Positions 8,368-17,068 of a stretch of DNA of 64,000 bases are shown here, in pieces. The notes beneath the pieces are model-generated. The model had not been told where the DNA came from. It worked only from the letters and a program-made list of their open reading frames with translations, and ran no database searches. The position numbers were made by a program, and so were the translations under genes. Position 1 is the first letter of the stretch. Each line of letters opens with the position of its first letter. The stretch is from assembly GCF_004208635.1 (NCBI RefSeq), contig NZ_CP035806.1, positions 2,046,001 through 2,110,000 on the forward strand, written 5' to 3'. The DNA comes from Leucobacter triazinivorans. Its GTDB lineage: Bacteria; Actinomycetota; Actinomycetes; Actinomycetales; Microbacteriaceae.

Positions 8368-9173
8368 CGTTCGCCGCATCCGACCCTCGCGGCATCGCTC
8401 TCTCGATGAGCGATGCCGCGTTCGGCTACGCCGGGGAGACGCGCGTGCGCTCCCTGACGCTCGAGGTGCCCGAGGGCGCAGCCGTGGCCCTGATCGGACC
8501 GAACGGATCCGGCAAGTCGACGCTGTTGCGGGGCGTTCTCGGGCTCGCGGAGCTCACCGCGGGAAGCATCCGGGTGCTCGGCACCTCCCCCGATCGGGCC
8601 AGACGCGGCGTCGGGTCGTTGCCCCAGGCCGACACACGCGACGCCTCGCTGCCCGTGACCCTGCGGCAGGTCGTCACGATGGGCCTCTACCGCTCGCGCG
8701 GGGCGCTGCGGCCGATCGGCCGTGCGGGACGCGCCGCGGTCGACGGCTCTCTCGATCGCGTCGGGCTGAGGGAGTTCGCCGGGCGGCGCTTCGGCGAGCT
8801 CTCGGGCGGGCAGCAGCAGCGCGGGATCCTCGCCCGTGCCCTCGTCGCGAACCCTCGACTGCTGCTGCTCGACGAGCCGTTCAACGGGCTCGACCGCGAG
8901 AACCGCGAGGCGCTGCTGCACCTCGTGCGCGAGCTGCGCGACGAGGGTCGCACCGTGCTCGTCTCGACGCACGACCTCGAGATCGCCCAGCAGGCGTGCA
9001 CGCATGTGCTGCTCCTCGCCTCCGGGCACCGCCCCGGCGAGCCCGGGCACCCTGCGGCGTTCGGCCCGCTCGACGAGGCGCTCACCCTCGATGCGGTGCA
9101 GCACGCGTTCCAGGACACCACCGTCGAGCTCGACCAGCACACGGTGACCACCACCCGGGAGACGGAGGTGTGA
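8364..9173 (+). CDS. znuC: Zinc (metal) ABC transporter ATP-binding protein
   Basis: A 269-residue ABC ATPase. Walker A GPNGSGKST is at residues 45-53, the signature is LSGGQQQR, and Walker B LLLLDEPF is followed by a switch His in STHDLE. The start overlaps the stop of the binding protein (ATGA). It energises zinc uptake with the two downstream membrane subunits. The C-terminus extends about 40 residues past the ATPase core (RPGEPGHPAAFGPLDEALTL), which is common in ZnuC/MntB-type proteins. Confidence 0.92.
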   Translation: MTFAASDPRGIALSMSDAAFGYAGETRVRSLTLEVPEGAAVALIGPNGSGKSTLLRGVLGLAELTAGSIRVLGTSPDRARRGVGSLPQADTRDASLPVTLRQVVTMGLYRSRGALRPIGRAGRAAVDGSLDRVGLREFAGRRFGELSGGQQQRGILARALVANPRLLLLDEPFNGLDRENREALLHLVRELRDEGRTVLVSTHDLEIAQQACTHVLLLASGHRPGEPGHPAAFGPLDEALTLDAVQHAFQDTTVELDQHTVTTTRETEV

Positions 9174-10141
9174 TCGCGGGCGTCGGAGCTGCGGCGTTCG
9201 ACGCCGCGGCGGCATTCGGAGCGGTCGATCCGGCCGTTCTCGGCTCCGGGTCGCTCGTCGCCGCGTTCAGCCCTCTGGAGATCTTCGCGCTGCCGTTCAT
9301 GTCGCGGGCGCTGCTCACCGTCGCGATCCTCGCGGTCGCCGCCGGGGTGGTGGGGCTGTTCATCAGCTTCCGGGAGCTCGAGTTTGTGAGCGACGGGCTC
9401 GTGCACGCCGTGTTCCCCGGACTCGTCGTGGGCGCGGCCATCGGCGGCACCGCCGCCGTGCTGCCGGGGGCCGCGGTTGCAGCGCTGCTGGCCGCCGTGC
9501 TGTTCACGGTGATCGAGCGGCGGGGCGGGATCGGCGCCGACGCCGCGATCGCCGTCGTGCTGACGGGCCTGTTCAGCCTCGGCGTGGTGCTGGTGTCGCG
9601 CCAGGAGGGCTACGTCTCGCAGATGCAGGAGCTGCTCTTCGGCCGCCTGCTCACGGTCACCGAGGCCCAGGTGTGGCAGATCCTCGTCGTCGCAGCGGCC
9701 GCGATCCTCATCGTCGTGAGCACCTGGCGGGCGCAGCTCTTCCGAGCCTTCGACGCCGCGGGTGCCGAGGCCGCGGGCTTCCGCCCCCTGGCCGCGGATC
9801 TCTCCCTCGGCATCGCCGTCGCGCTGCTCGTGGTCGCCGGCGTGCAGGCGCTCGGCGTGCTCATGGTCATCGCGCTGCTCACCGTGCCCATGGCCGCTGC
9901 GCGGCTGTTCACCCGGAGCTTCGCACTGCTGATCCCGATCGCGATCCTCCTGCCGCTGCTCGCCGGTGCTCTCGGCCTGTGGCTGTCGTTCGAGTGGTCG
10001 GTGGGGGCCGGGGCGACGGTGTCTCCCGGCGCCGTGGTGGTGCTGCTGCTCGTGGGGCTCTACGTGCTGGCCGCGCTCGTCCGCGTGACGGCGTTCCGGC
10101 TGTCCTCCGCGCGTCGGAGCGCATCGGAGGCGGCGGCATGA
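9170..10141 (+). CDS. znuB: Metal ABC transporter permease (ABC-3 family), first copy
   Basis: A 323-residue polytopic membrane protein of the ABC-3 (ZnuB/MntC) family with about eight hydrophobic segments. Family-typical phrases include LEFVSDGLVHAVFPGLVVG and a late GVQALGVLMVIALL. The GTG at 9170 overlaps the previous stop (GTGA). The first 40 residues (AAAFDAAAAFGAVDP) are alanine-rich and precede the usual start of the family, so translation might begin later, for example at MSRALLTV. It likely pairs with the next gene as a heterodimeric channel. Confidence 0.88.
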   Translation: MIAGVGAAAFDAAAAFGAVDPAVLGSGSLVAAFSPLEIFALPFMSRALLTVAILAVAAGVVGLFISFRELEFVSDGLVHAVFPGLVVGAAIGGTAAVLPGAAVAALLAAVLFTVIERRGGIGADAAIAVVLTGLFSLGVVLVSRQEGYVSQMQELLFGRLLTVTEAQVWQILVVAAAAILIVVSTWRAQLFRAFDAAGAEAAGFRPLAADLSLGIAVALLVVAGVQALGVLMVIALLTVPMAAARLFTRSFALLIPIAILLPLLAGALGLWLSFEWSVGAGATVSPGAVVVLLLVGLYVLAALVRVTAFRLSSARRSASEAAA

Positions 10142-10965
10142 GCTACTTCGCGCTCGCCGCACTCGAGCTGGTCCTGCTCGGCCTCATCTCCGGCCTGGCC
10201 GGCACGCTGATCGTGCTGCGCCGCCGGTCGTTCTTCGCGGTCGCCCTCAGCCACGCCACGTTCCCGGGCGGCGTGGTGTTCGCGATCGCCGGGTGGAACC
10301 TGCTGCTCGGCCAGGCGCTCTTCGCCCTGGTGCTCGTGCTGATGATGACGCTGCTGAGCCGGATCCCGGGGCAGGGCCGCCAGGTGACGAGCGGCGTGGT
10401 GCTGTCGTTCGGCTTCGCGCTGGGCGCACTGCTCGCGAGCCTCAACCCGGGGCTCGGCGTGCCCGTCGAGGCGCTGCTCGTCGGCTCGCCGCTGGGCGTC
10501 ACCGTCGGCGACGTCACGGCGACGGCCGTCGTGCTCGTCGTGGTGCTCGCGGTGCTCGTGCTCTCGTGGCGCCGGATCCTGTTCCACACCTTCGACCCGG
10601 TCGGCTACGCCGCGGCCGGGTATCGTGCCTGGTCCGTCGAGTTCGTGGTGACCGCGGTGGTCGCCGCCGCCGTGGTGGTGGCGATGCCGGCGGTCGGCGC
10701 GATCCTGGGCGTCGCGGTGCTGATCGGGCCGGCCGCGACCGCGCGGGTGCTCGTCTCCCGTCTCGAGTGGATTCCCCCCGTGGCGGCTGTCATCGGGATC
10801 GCCGGGGGCCTCGTCGGACTCTGGATCTCGCGCGAGTTCGGCGTCGCCGCCGGCGGGTCGGTGGGGCTCGTGATCACGGCGATGTTCCTCTTGGCGCTCG
10901 GCGTGCGCGCATGCCTGCAGCGAACCCGACGCCCCTCGGCCCAGAACTTCGCTACGGTGGAGTGA
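10138..10965 (+). CDS. Metal ABC transporter permease (ABC-3 family), second copy
   Basis: A 275-residue ABC-3 family permease, a diverged paralogue of the preceding protein. It has the family phrase RRRSFFAVALSHATFPGGV and a conserved MPAVGAILGVAVLIGPAAT near the end. It overlaps the first permease by four bases. Two different permeases with one ATPase and one binding protein is a common arrangement for actinobacterial zinc/manganese importers. The His-rich binding protein and adjacent Zur gene argue for zinc. Confidence 0.88.
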   Translation: MSYFALAALELVLLGLISGLAGTLIVLRRRSFFAVALSHATFPGGVVFAIAGWNLLLGQALFALVLVLMMTLLSRIPGQGRQVTSGVVLSFGFALGALLASLNPGLGVPVEALLVGSPLGVTVGDVTATAVVLVVVLAVLVLSWRRILFHTFDPVGYAAAGYRAWSVEFVVTAVVAAAVVVAMPAVGAILGVAVLIGPAATARVLVSRLEWIPPVAAVIGIAGGLVGLWISREFGVAAGGSVGLVITAMFLLALGVRACLQRTRRPSAQNFATVE

Positions 10966-10985
10966 GAATCGTCGGGAGGTGCGTG

Positions 10986-11399
10986 ATGGAGCCGAAGGTG
11001 CAGCCGAAGCGGAACACGTGGCAGCGCGAGGCGGTGCGGGCGGCGCTCGCCGAGCACCGCGGCTTCGTGAGCGCCCAGCAGCTGCACCAGGCGCTGCGCG
11101 ACGGCGGGTCGACGATCGGTCTGGCGACGGTCTATCGGGCGCTGGCCGGGCTCGCTGAGTCCGGTGAGGCCGACTCGCTCCAGTCGCCGGAGGGCGAGAA
11201 CCTGTTCCGGTCGTGCATCATGCCCGGCCACCACCATCACCTCATCTGCCGCACCTGCGGCGACACGCGCGAACTCTCGGCCGCGGTCGTCGAGGAGTGG
11301 ACGCAGCGGGTGGGCGCCGAGCACGGCTTCTCCGAGATCGAGCACGTCGTGGATCTGTTCGGCCTCTGCGAGCGCTGCCGCACCGCCGCGGCCGCGTAG
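10986..11399 (+). CDS. zur: Zinc uptake regulator, Fur family
   Basis: A 137-residue Fur-family repressor. The winged helix includes STIGLATVYRALAGLAESGE. A His-rich metal segment GHHHHLIC leads into the structural-zinc cysteines CRTC (Cys88, Cys91), and the second pair is LCERC (Cys128, Cys131). It is the last gene of the zinc uptake operon, 20 bases after the second permease with GGGAGG as ribosome binding site, and the operon promoter carries Zur-like boxes. This gives the expected negative feedback loop. Zur rather than Fur is inferred from context and the HHHH motif. Confidence 0.9.
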   Translation: MEPKVQPKRNTWQREAVRAALAEHRGFVSAQQLHQALRDGGSTIGLATVYRALAGLAESGEADSLQSPEGENLFRSCIMPGHHHHLICRTCGDTRELSAAVVEEWTQRVGAEHGFSEIEHVVDLFGLCERCRTAAAA

Positions 11400-11615
11400 C
11401 GGCCCTCGCGGCGCATGCGGGTTCGCGCGAGCCGACCCTCGATGATTGATTCCAAGGGTTGAGCGGCTGCGCGCCTGTCTCGAGCGCAGGTCGAGGGTGT
11501 CCAGGATCGAGGTTGAAACCTCAAACTCGATTCTCCGCGCTCCCGCAGCAGTCCGGCGACAACAAACGCCTCCGCACGCTCAGTGGCACCGTACAAGCCG
11601 TCATCGCGCACTGCG

Positions 11616-11704
11616 CACTGACAACAACTATCCGGCACGACCAGCACACCGCGCAGTCCGTCCTCCGGTCGCTGACCGCGTAAGACCACTGAACCCTTGG
11701 AATC
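11616..11704. repeat. Diverged repeat, copy A
   Basis: About 89 bases beginning CACTGACAACAACTATC and ending CCCTTGGAATC match 13737-13824 at roughly 80% by eye, including the blocks CCTCCGGTC and CTGACCGCGTA. The two copies are in direct orientation and flank the AT-richer islet encoding the secreted protein and its membrane partner. Confidence 0.65.
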
Positions 11705-11736
11705 GTGATGACGGCCCAGGACGACAACACGCAAGC

Positions 11737-11773
11737 AGCCCGGCCATCTCCTCCCGCGAAGGAGGGCCGGGCT
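11737..11773. terminator. Stem-loop, likely terminator
   Basis: AGCCCGGCC (11737-11745) pairs with GGCCGGGCT (11765-11773), with an inner CCTCC/GGAGG pairing. It lies upstream of the islet gene and could end read-through from the zinc operon. Confidence 0.5.
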
Positions 11774-11885
11774 GTAGAGATTCGTCAATTGACTTTTCCT
11801 TCAGTCAAGGGCTTGGGTGAATTCCTGATCTACTGATAGCTTTCAATCCACTTTTATATTGGATAGACTCAGGATAGAGATAGCA

Positions 11886-12839
11886 ATGACGCAAAGATCT
11901 CCTATTCGTCCTACAGCGCTGACGTTCTTCGCTGCCGTAACTGTTGCTGCGACGACCATGTCCACGAGTGCTGTCTATGCGGCCGAGCTCGTCACCGCAG
12001 ATATGTCGCCCGAAGTGGTACTTGAGGAAATCGCTCCGGAAACCCTGATTTCAGTCGCAGCCCCAGACACAGGACCTGAGGGCATCGAACTCGTGGTGAA
12101 CGAAGTGTCCACCTCCATCCCAACGGATGCCAGCGACGGCATCGAGTTCGAATCCAACGAAGGTGCCCTCACGGTGTCGCTTCCTTTCGCAGAAGATGCC
12201 GAGCAGATCCCCACAGTCATCGACGGCATGGTGGCATTCGACAACGGAAACGGATCTCAGACTGCGAGCGTCTTGAAGGACGACGGTGGCGTGCAGATCA
12301 ACACGATCATCGAAGGCCCCGGGGCACCCACTCGGTACGACTACGAGCTTGCAATACCGGACGGTGCAACGATCACTCAGAATGATGATGGCTCGATCCT
12401 CATCTCCGACAAAGACGGATATGCGCTCAGCAGCATCGATCCGGCCTGGGCGAAAGACGCGAACGGCGCATCAATAGAGACCTGGTACGAGGTCAAGGGA
12501 ACGACCTTGACGCAAGTTGTGGCGCACTCGTCGGGCGACGCGTACCCGATTGTGGCAGATCCCTCCATCAACGTCTACTGGTGGGGAATCGGTATCAAAT
12601 TCACTAAAGCAGAGACAAAGAAGATTGCAGCAGCCTCCAGCAACGCTGGCGCACTCACAGTCGCCTGCGGGCTCATTGCAAACGCGCCAGGCGCTGTTGC
12701 ATGTGGAGCTGCCGGATTCGTCCTTTCTGCCCTAGGCAGGGACTGGGCAAAGGGCGTAGCCTCTCGTGGTAAGTGCATTCAGTTGAGCCAGACCTGGGCC
12801 ACGGGCCTGCCGGCCGTACCAGTGGAAGTGAAGTGCTGA
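11886..12839 (+). CDS. Secreted protein of unknown function with YPIVADP motif and hydrophobic C-terminal domain
   Basis: A 317-residue protein I do not recognise. A Sec signal peptide spans about residues 1-33 (cleavage near SAVYA). A long acidic, beta-rich middle (35-215) follows, then the motif YPIVADP at 220-226. The last ~90 residues are quite different: aromatic start NVYWWGIGIKF, a Lys-rich patch, a Gly/Ala/Cys hydrophobic stretch (250-283) and four cysteines (261, 273, 297, 317, the last being the C-terminal residue). I recall similar motifs in other actinobacterial secreted proteins, but cannot verify this. The layout suggests a propeptide plus a releasable C-terminal peptide. Codon use is more AT-rich than the neighbours, hinting at transfer. 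ATG 11886 is preferred over TTG 11859. Confidence 0.75.
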   Translation: MTQRSPIRPTALTFFAAVTVAATTMSTSAVYAAELVTADMSPEVVLEEIAPETLISVAAPDTGPEGIELVVNEVSTSIPTDASDGIEFESNEGALTVSLPFAEDAEQIPTVIDGMVAFDNGNGSQTASVLKDDGGVQINTIIEGPGAPTRYDYELAIPDGATITQNDDGSILISDKDGYALSSIDPAWAKDANGASIETWYEVKGTTLTQVVAHSSGDAYPIVADPSINVYWWGIGIKFTKAETKKIAAASSNAGALTVACGLIANAPGAVACGAAGFVLSALGRDWAKGVASRGKCIQLSQTWATGLPAVPVEVKC

Positions 12840-12840
12840 T

Positions 12841-13080
12841 ATGAGCAAATGGGAAAAGATCGCAACTGCCGGCTTGACTTCCGTCGCAATCTGGGGCGTG
12901 ATGCAGGGGGTTGTCCTTCTGACGTCGGCCATCTTCACGACGCCCTTGGGGGTAGCCCGCGAGGTGGTCCCGCTCGGACTCGCATCGGTCTACTTCCTCT
13001 TCGAGTCGCGGCGAATCGCGCGAAGTGGCGTCGGCACCTCGGCCGATTCAGGCGAGCATACGTCGATCTCTCGGAGCTAA
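12841..13080 (+). CDS. Small two-helix membrane protein, possible partner or immunity protein
   Basis: A 79-residue protein beginning one base after the stop of the secreted protein gene, so the two are surely co-transcribed. Two hydrophobic segments are visible: about 10-35 (GLTSVAIWGVMQGVVLLTS) and 43-55 (VVPLGLASVYFLF). A charged, Ser-rich cytoplasmic-looking tail follows. No family is recognised. Small membrane proteins coupled to secreted peptide precursors often act as immunity or export partners, so that is the working inference here. Confidence 0.65.
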   Translation: MSKWEKIATAGLTSVAIWGVMQGVVLLTSAIFTTPLGVAREVVPLGLASVYFLFESRRIARSGVGTSADSGEHTSISRS

Positions 13081-13113
13081 TTCGCTCGAACGCTCCCAAG
13101 AACGTCGGATAGC

Positions 13114-13149
13114 CCCGCACCCAAGCCGCAAAGTGCGTTTGGGTGCGGG
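13114..13149 (+). terminator. Strong stem-loop terminator
   Basis: CCCGCACCCAA (13114-13124) pairs perfectly with TTGGGTGCGGG (13139-13149) around a 14-base loop, 33 bases after the stop of the small membrane protein gene. It closes the two-gene islet. Confidence 0.75.
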
Positions 13150-13736
13150 TCGGTACGGTCTCCACATGGTGAGGAGTACGGGCTGAGCTGCATCCGATGG
13201 GATGCGTACGAGTCGCACCCCATCGATGGAGATCATGCCCCGAACTTCAACGTCCTGCAGCCAGAAGTGCCATGCACGCTATGCGCAGGCCAACTCAGCG
13301 CCGAGATGGTGCCACGCTGACTGTGAGCCAAAGGCAAGCTTGCCGCGAAGTAGGACGCCGACGCTCGAAGCGGTGAGTAGGACCCACTGACCGTGCACCG
13401 GACCTCATGCGTCGGGGGCGCTCGAGATGCTGTCGAGTGGACGCAGATGAGCTTGTCTCAGATCTTCTGCCGCCTCTTTGTGCGAAGTTCAACCCGAAAA
13501 GCGCTCACCGCGATCCGGGTGTCGAGGCTGGTCTCCGGCTTCTCCCAAGAGCTGGCACACGCGTACGGCAAGCAATTAGCGAAAGGAGAGCGTTCTCCGA
13601 CGTGCCGAGTGGGAAAAGAGAATGACCCGTTCAGTCTCTATCAGAGAGCTGCTCGAGCGTGCGGATCGACGGTTCGGCCCGTTCCCTGTGGGTGGGATTC
13701 CGCCTCCACGGGTGGCGTCCCGCCTCCACTTCCATT

Positions 13737-13824
13737 CACTGACAACGGCTATCTGGCACGACCACCACGCGGGGCAGCCCGCCCTCCGGTCACTGACCGC
13801 GTACTCCCACTACCCCTTGGAGCC
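13737..13824. repeat. Diverged repeat, copy B
   Basis: Partner of the repeat at 11616-11704, same orientation, beginning CACTGACAACGGCTATC and ending CCCTTGGAGCC. In one frame the copies read ..LTTAIWHDHHAGQPALRSLTA and ..LTTTIRHDQHTAQSVLRSLTA respectively, but neither is part of a convincing gene. Confidence 0.65.
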
Positions 13825-13853
13825 GATCGCGCACCGCGACCCCCGCCCGGGGG

Positions 13854-14663
13854 TCACGCGGTGGCGATGACGACGACTGGGTCGGTCGTCGGCAGGCCCG
13901 TGGGCGATCCGCCCTGCTGCTCCACCGTGACGGCGACCGCATCCCCCGGCTCGAAGCCGTCCGCGAGCACCGCCGCGTCCCCGTCGTCCTCCGCGCGCAT
14001 GACGCCGAGAGAAATCGGCTGGTCGCCACGCACGATCCACAGTTCGTAGTCGTGATCGTCGGGGGCGGGCTGCATGCCGTCGGCGACCAGCACCGCCTGC
14101 TGCTCGGAATCGGACCAGTGCAGCGTCGCCTCGCCGCCGTCCGCCAACTCGACCGTCGACGTGCGCGCATCGCCGGCCGAACCCACCTGCTGCAGCGCGA
14201 TGGTCACCGGGTCCTGCGCCTCGAGCGCGCCGCGCAGCGGCAGCGCGATCGCGACGGCCAGCAGCACCGCGATCGATGCCGCGAGTGCGAACCATCCCGC
14301 GCGGCGTCGGGCGCGGGGGGCGTCCGCCTCGGGCGACGCGCCGCCCCCTGGTGGTGCGGGTGCGTTCCGGGGCTCCGGGGCGTCGTGCGCCGCGCCCGGG
14401 GCGCCGCCGCGCGCGTCCTGCGCGGGCGGTTCGAACTGGGGGCTGCGCGAGACGAGATCGAGGATCGCGGCGCGCGACGCGGCCGGCGGCTCAGCCGCGG
14501 CGGACGCGGCGCCGAGGCTCCCCGCGGTCTCGAGATCCTCGTCGACCACCCGCTGCCACTCGGGGTGCGCCGCGAGCGCTTCCGAGAACGCGCGCTCCTC
14601 CTCGGGTGAGAGCGCGTGCAGCGCCCGTGCGGCGGAGAGCTCGCGGAAGTGCTGCTCGTTCAT
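13854..14663 (-). CDS. rskA: Anti-sigma-K factor-like protein (RskA family)
   Basis: A 269-residue membrane anti-sigma factor. An N-terminal anti-sigma domain (residues 1-75; FRELSAARALHALSPEEERA) is followed by a Pro/Ala/Gly linker, one transmembrane helix (about 123-145, WFALAASIAVLLAVAIAL) and an extracytoplasmic RskA C-terminal domain with the family phrases ELWIVRGDQPISLGVM and VAVTVEQQGGSPTGLPT. It overlaps the upstream sigma gene by four bases, the classic sigma/anti-sigma coupling. It would hold the sigma factor at the membrane until regulated proteolysis. Confidence 0.88.
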   Translation of the reverse strand: MNEQHFRELSAARALHALSPEEERAFSEALAAHPEWQRVVDEDLETAGSLGAASAAAEPPAASRAAILDLVSRSPQFEPPAQDARGGAPGAAHDAPEPRNAPAPPGGGASPEADAPRARRRAGWFALAASIAVLLAVAIALPLRGALEAQDPVTIALQQVGSAGDARTSTVELADGGEATLHWSDSEQQAVLVADGMQPAPDDHDYELWIVRGDQPISLGVMRAEDDGDAAVLADGFEPGDAVAVTVEQQGGSPTGLPTTDPVVVIATA

Positions 14664-15259
14664 CGCGTCGCCTCCAATGCGGTCCTGAGTCGGGTCAAAC
14701 CATCGCGGATGCGCGTCTTGACCGTGCCGAGCGGAGCCCCCTCGAGGGCGGAGATCTCGCTCTGGGTGTATCCGCCGAAGTAGGCGAGTACGAGCGCCCT
14801 GCGCTGGGCCTCCGGGAGCTCGTCCAGCCCGCGCACCGCGCGACCGCCGTCGATCATCAGCGCCACCTCGTCGTCGACGCCGGCGTGCGTGCGGGCCAGC
14901 TCCCGCGCTCCGACTGCGAGGTCGCGGCGCCGCGCCGCCCGGGAGGAGCGGACGCGGTCGACGGCGCGGCGGTGCGCGATGGTGAGGAGCCACGCTCGCG
15001 CGCTGCCCCGATCCGGGTCGAACGCGGTCGCGGTCTGCCACGCCTCGAGGAAGACCTCCTGCAGCACCTCCTCGCTCTGCGAGCGGTCGACCAGCACCCG
15101 GAGGATCAGGCCGAACACCCGGGCGGACAGCAGATCGTAGAGGTCGGCGAAGGCGCGCTGATCGCCGTGCGCCGCGAGTGCGAGCGCCTCGTCGGCGGGA
15201 TCCGGGCCCGCGCCGTCGTCCGCTATCTCGATTCCGTCGATGACCATCGTGTCCAGCAT
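14660..15259 (-). CDS. sigK: ECF RNA polymerase sigma factor, SigK-like
   Basis: A 199-residue ECF sigma factor. Region 2 (FADLYDLLSARVFGLILRVL, then EEVLQEVFLEAW) and region 4 (LPEAQRRALVLAYFGGYTQ, then LGTVKTRIRDGLTRLR) are both complete. The start is placed at MLDTMVIDG with GGAGGTGG upstream; MVIDG four codons later is an alternative. It is followed by an overlapping RskA-like gene and preceded by a dipZ-like gene with a fasciclin gene divergent. In the M. tuberculosis complex these families form the SigK regulon. SigK-type promoters at 17.07-17.19 kb support the assignment. Confidence 0.85.
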   Translation of the reverse strand: MLDTMVIDGIEIADDGAGPDPADEALALAAHGDQRAFADLYDLLSARVFGLILRVLVDRSQSEEVLQEVFLEAWQTATAFDPDRGSARAWLLTIAHRRAVDRVRSSRAARRRDLAVGARELARTHAGVDDEVALMIDGGRAVRGLDELPEAQRRALVLAYFGGYTQSEISALEGAPLGTVKTRIRDGLTRLRTALEATR

Positions 15260-15324
15260 GCCGCATCCACCTCCACTCCGTCTTCGTGTCGCGACTGCGA
15301 GTCGTCGCATCTCGGGCGCACTCC

Positions 15325-17043
15325 CTACCCGAAGGTGAACGAGTAGACCTGCACGCCCTCGGGCACCCGGAGATCGAGGGTGCCCGTGTCGGGGTCGCCG
15401 TCCTCCACCACGCGGTACGAGCGCGGCGGCCCGCCGACCTCGACGGTGCGGGTGGCGCCGCCGACGCCGATCTCGAGCGTGCCGCTGCCCGCCACCACCG
15501 CCCGCACCTCCTGCGCGCGATATCGCAGGCGGATGTCGCCGCCCGCCCTGTCTTGCGGGGTCGCGAACTGCGTCTCCACCGTCCACCGCCCGTCGAGCGC
15601 GAAGGTGTCGACGTCCTGCCGACTGGGGAACGCGTAGTCGCCGTCGCCCGCCCGATACGCCTCGGGGCCGGCGAAGTTGCGGTCCTTCGACGAGCCGAGG
15701 AAGGTCTCGGGCGTGGTGCTGCCGAGTTCGGGGGTGCGGTCGGTCACCTCGGTCTTGGCGGGCAGCGCGTCGTCCGGGCGCGCCTCCTCGAGCAGCTCGC
15801 GCATGAGCTTCTCGGTGACGGCGTAGTTGCCCTCCCCGAACGAGATGTGGCGCACGGTGCCCTCGGCGTCGATCAGATAGTGGGCGGGCCAGTAGCGGTT
15901 GCGGTAGGCGGTCCAGGTCGAGAGCGAGTTGTCCATCGCGACCGGGTACTCGATGCCGAAGTCGTCGATGCCCGCCTCGACGTTCGCCCGCTCCTTCTCG
16001 AAGGCGTACTCGGGCGAGTGCACGCCGATCACGGTGAGCCCCTGGTCGCCGTAGGCCTCGTCCCAGGCCACGACGTGCGGGATCGACCGCTGGCAGTTGA
16101 TGCAGGAGTACGCCCAGAAGTCGATCAGCACGACCTGGCTCCTGAGCGCGTCGAGATCGAGCGCTTCGCCGTTCGGCGTATTGAGCCAGGTCTCGATCCC
16201 CCTGATCGCGGGTGCCGCGCCGCACGAGGCGAGCTCGGCGGCGCCGTTCTCGCAGCGGTCGAGATCCCGGTTCTCGTCGGTGACGAGGCCCCCGAGGGAG
16301 AGGGCGCTCCTCCCGGCGTCGCTCTCGGCCAGGTCCCGCTGGACGCCGGAGGTGTAGTCGGGGAGCAGCCGTTGCAGCTTCTGCGGCACGTCGAAGGCGA
16401 GGCCCGCGGCGAGGGCGATGAGCGCGACGCCGCCCACGACGCGGATGGTGCGCTCTCGCCTGCGGAAGCCGCGGATGCGCTCGGCCACGCCGCGCCCGGC
16501 GAGTGCGAACACGAGCAGCGGGAGCGCGACGCCGACGGCGAACGAGAGGGTCAGGAGCACGGTCTCGGGCCCGATCCGGCCCGTCGCGCCCGCGACGATG
16601 ATCGCGGCGAGCACCGGTCCGGCGCAGGGGACGAACACGGTGCCGAGCGCGAGGCCCATGCCGAAGCCGTTGCCGCCCTCCGCGGCGCGCCGGCGGGGAA
16701 GGCGCTGGAACGGCCGCTCGAGCAGCTGCTCGAACCCGGGGAAGAGCATACCCGCGCCGATGATCAGCAGCACCGCCACACCCGCCCAGCGGATCGCGCT
16801 CGGCGGGATGCCCAGCAGCCCCAGCAGCAGTGATCCGATCAGCGTCACCACCGAGAAGCTCAGCACGAGCCCGGCGATGATCCAATAGGGCCGACTCCGC
16901 TTCGCGGCGATCACCTCAGGCGTCTTGCCGGGCGCCGCCGGGCGGGCGCCCGCCGTCAAGAAGATGACCGGCAGCACCGGCAGAATGCACGGCGAGATGC
17001 CGGTGATCAATCCGCCGAGCAGACCGATGAGCACGATATCCAT
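15325..17043 (-). CDS. dipZ: DipZ-like fused CcdA/DsbD transmembrane and thioredoxin-domain protein
   Basis: A 572-residue redox protein. Residues 1-220 are a CcdA-type membrane domain with paired cysteines in SPCILPVLP (Cys19) and FVPCAGPV (Cys140). Then comes an extracytoplasmic thioredoxin-like domain with the active site SCINCQ (Cys314, Cys317) and a C-terminal beta domain ending in VYSFTFG. This order matches M. tuberculosis DipZ, which is longer. It moves electrons from cytoplasmic thioredoxin across the membrane. The start at [11 protein letters not shown] has AGGAGGG upstream and a perfect SigK-type promoter (17069-17095). A 65-base gap separates it from the sigma gene, so co-transcription is likely. 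Confidence 0.9.
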   Translation of the reverse strand: MDIVLIGLLGGLITGISPCILPVLPVIFLTAGARPAAPGKTPEVIAAKRSRPYWIIAGLVLSFSVVTLIGSLLLGLLGIPPSAIRWAGVAVLLIIGAGMLFPGFEQLLERPFQRLPRRRAAEGGNGFGMGLALGTVFVPCAGPVLAAIIVAGATGRIGPETVLLTLSFAVGVALPLLVFALAGRGVAERIRGFRRRERTIRVVGGVALIALAAGLAFDVPQKLQRLLPDYTSGVQRDLAESDAGRSALSLGGLVTDENRDLDRCENGAAELASCGAAPAIRGIETWLNTPNGEALDLDALRSQVVLIDFWAYSCINCQRSIPHVVAWDEAYGDQGLTVIGVHSPEYAFEKERANVEAGIDDFGIEYPVAMDNSLSTWTAYRNRYWPAHYLIDAEGTVRHISFGEGNYAVTEKLMRELLEEARPDDALPAKTEVTDRTPELGSTTPETFLGSSKDRNFAGPEAYRAGDGDYAFPSRQDVDTFALDGRWTVETQFATPQDRAGGDIRLRYRAQEVRAVVAGSGTLEIGVGGATRTVEVGGPPRSYRVVEDGDPDTGTLDLRVPEGVQVYSFTFG

Positions 17044-17068
17044 GAGCAACCCTCCTGTTTGCCGAGTC

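Larger units (their letters stand above)
11400..11885. other. Intergenic region with 13-bp inverted repeat, relic repeat and terminator
   Basis: This 486-base stretch contains no convincing gene. A perfect 13-base inverted repeat, GATTCCAAGGGTT (11448-11460) and AACCCTTGGAATC (11692-11704), brackets about 230 bases that include one copy of a repeat found again at 13.7 kb. A terminator-like hairpin follows at 11737-11773, after which base composition turns markedly AT-richer toward the next gene. The bracketed segment looks like a relic of a mobile or duplicated element, but no transposase is visible. Confidence 0.5.
13081..13853. other. Gene-poor region with terminator and relic repeat
   Basis: About 770 bases without a supportable gene. 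The left end holds a strong terminator. The middle has several short overlapping frames with no ribosome binding site, no family resemblance and poor codon bias. The right end carries the second copy of the repeat also seen at 11.6 kb. It looks like decayed DNA at the edge of an acquired islet. Confidence 0.5.

Noticed and set aside
11448..11704. A small insertion sequence or MITE
   Set aside because: The 13-base inverted repeat is suggestive, but I see no clear target-site duplication or second copy with both ends, so it is left as a relic region.
13393..14049. A 218-codon plus-strand frame at the right edge of the islet
   Set aside because: No ribosome binding site or family, and its second half is antisense to the anti-sigma gene; codon bias is wrong for a real gene.
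14660..16885. A 741-codon minus-strand frame ending in the sigma factor
   Set aside because: Codons before 15259 are Arg/Pro-rich shadow of the DipZ gene in another frame. The sigma factor domain starts at MLDTMVIDG with a good ribosome binding site.
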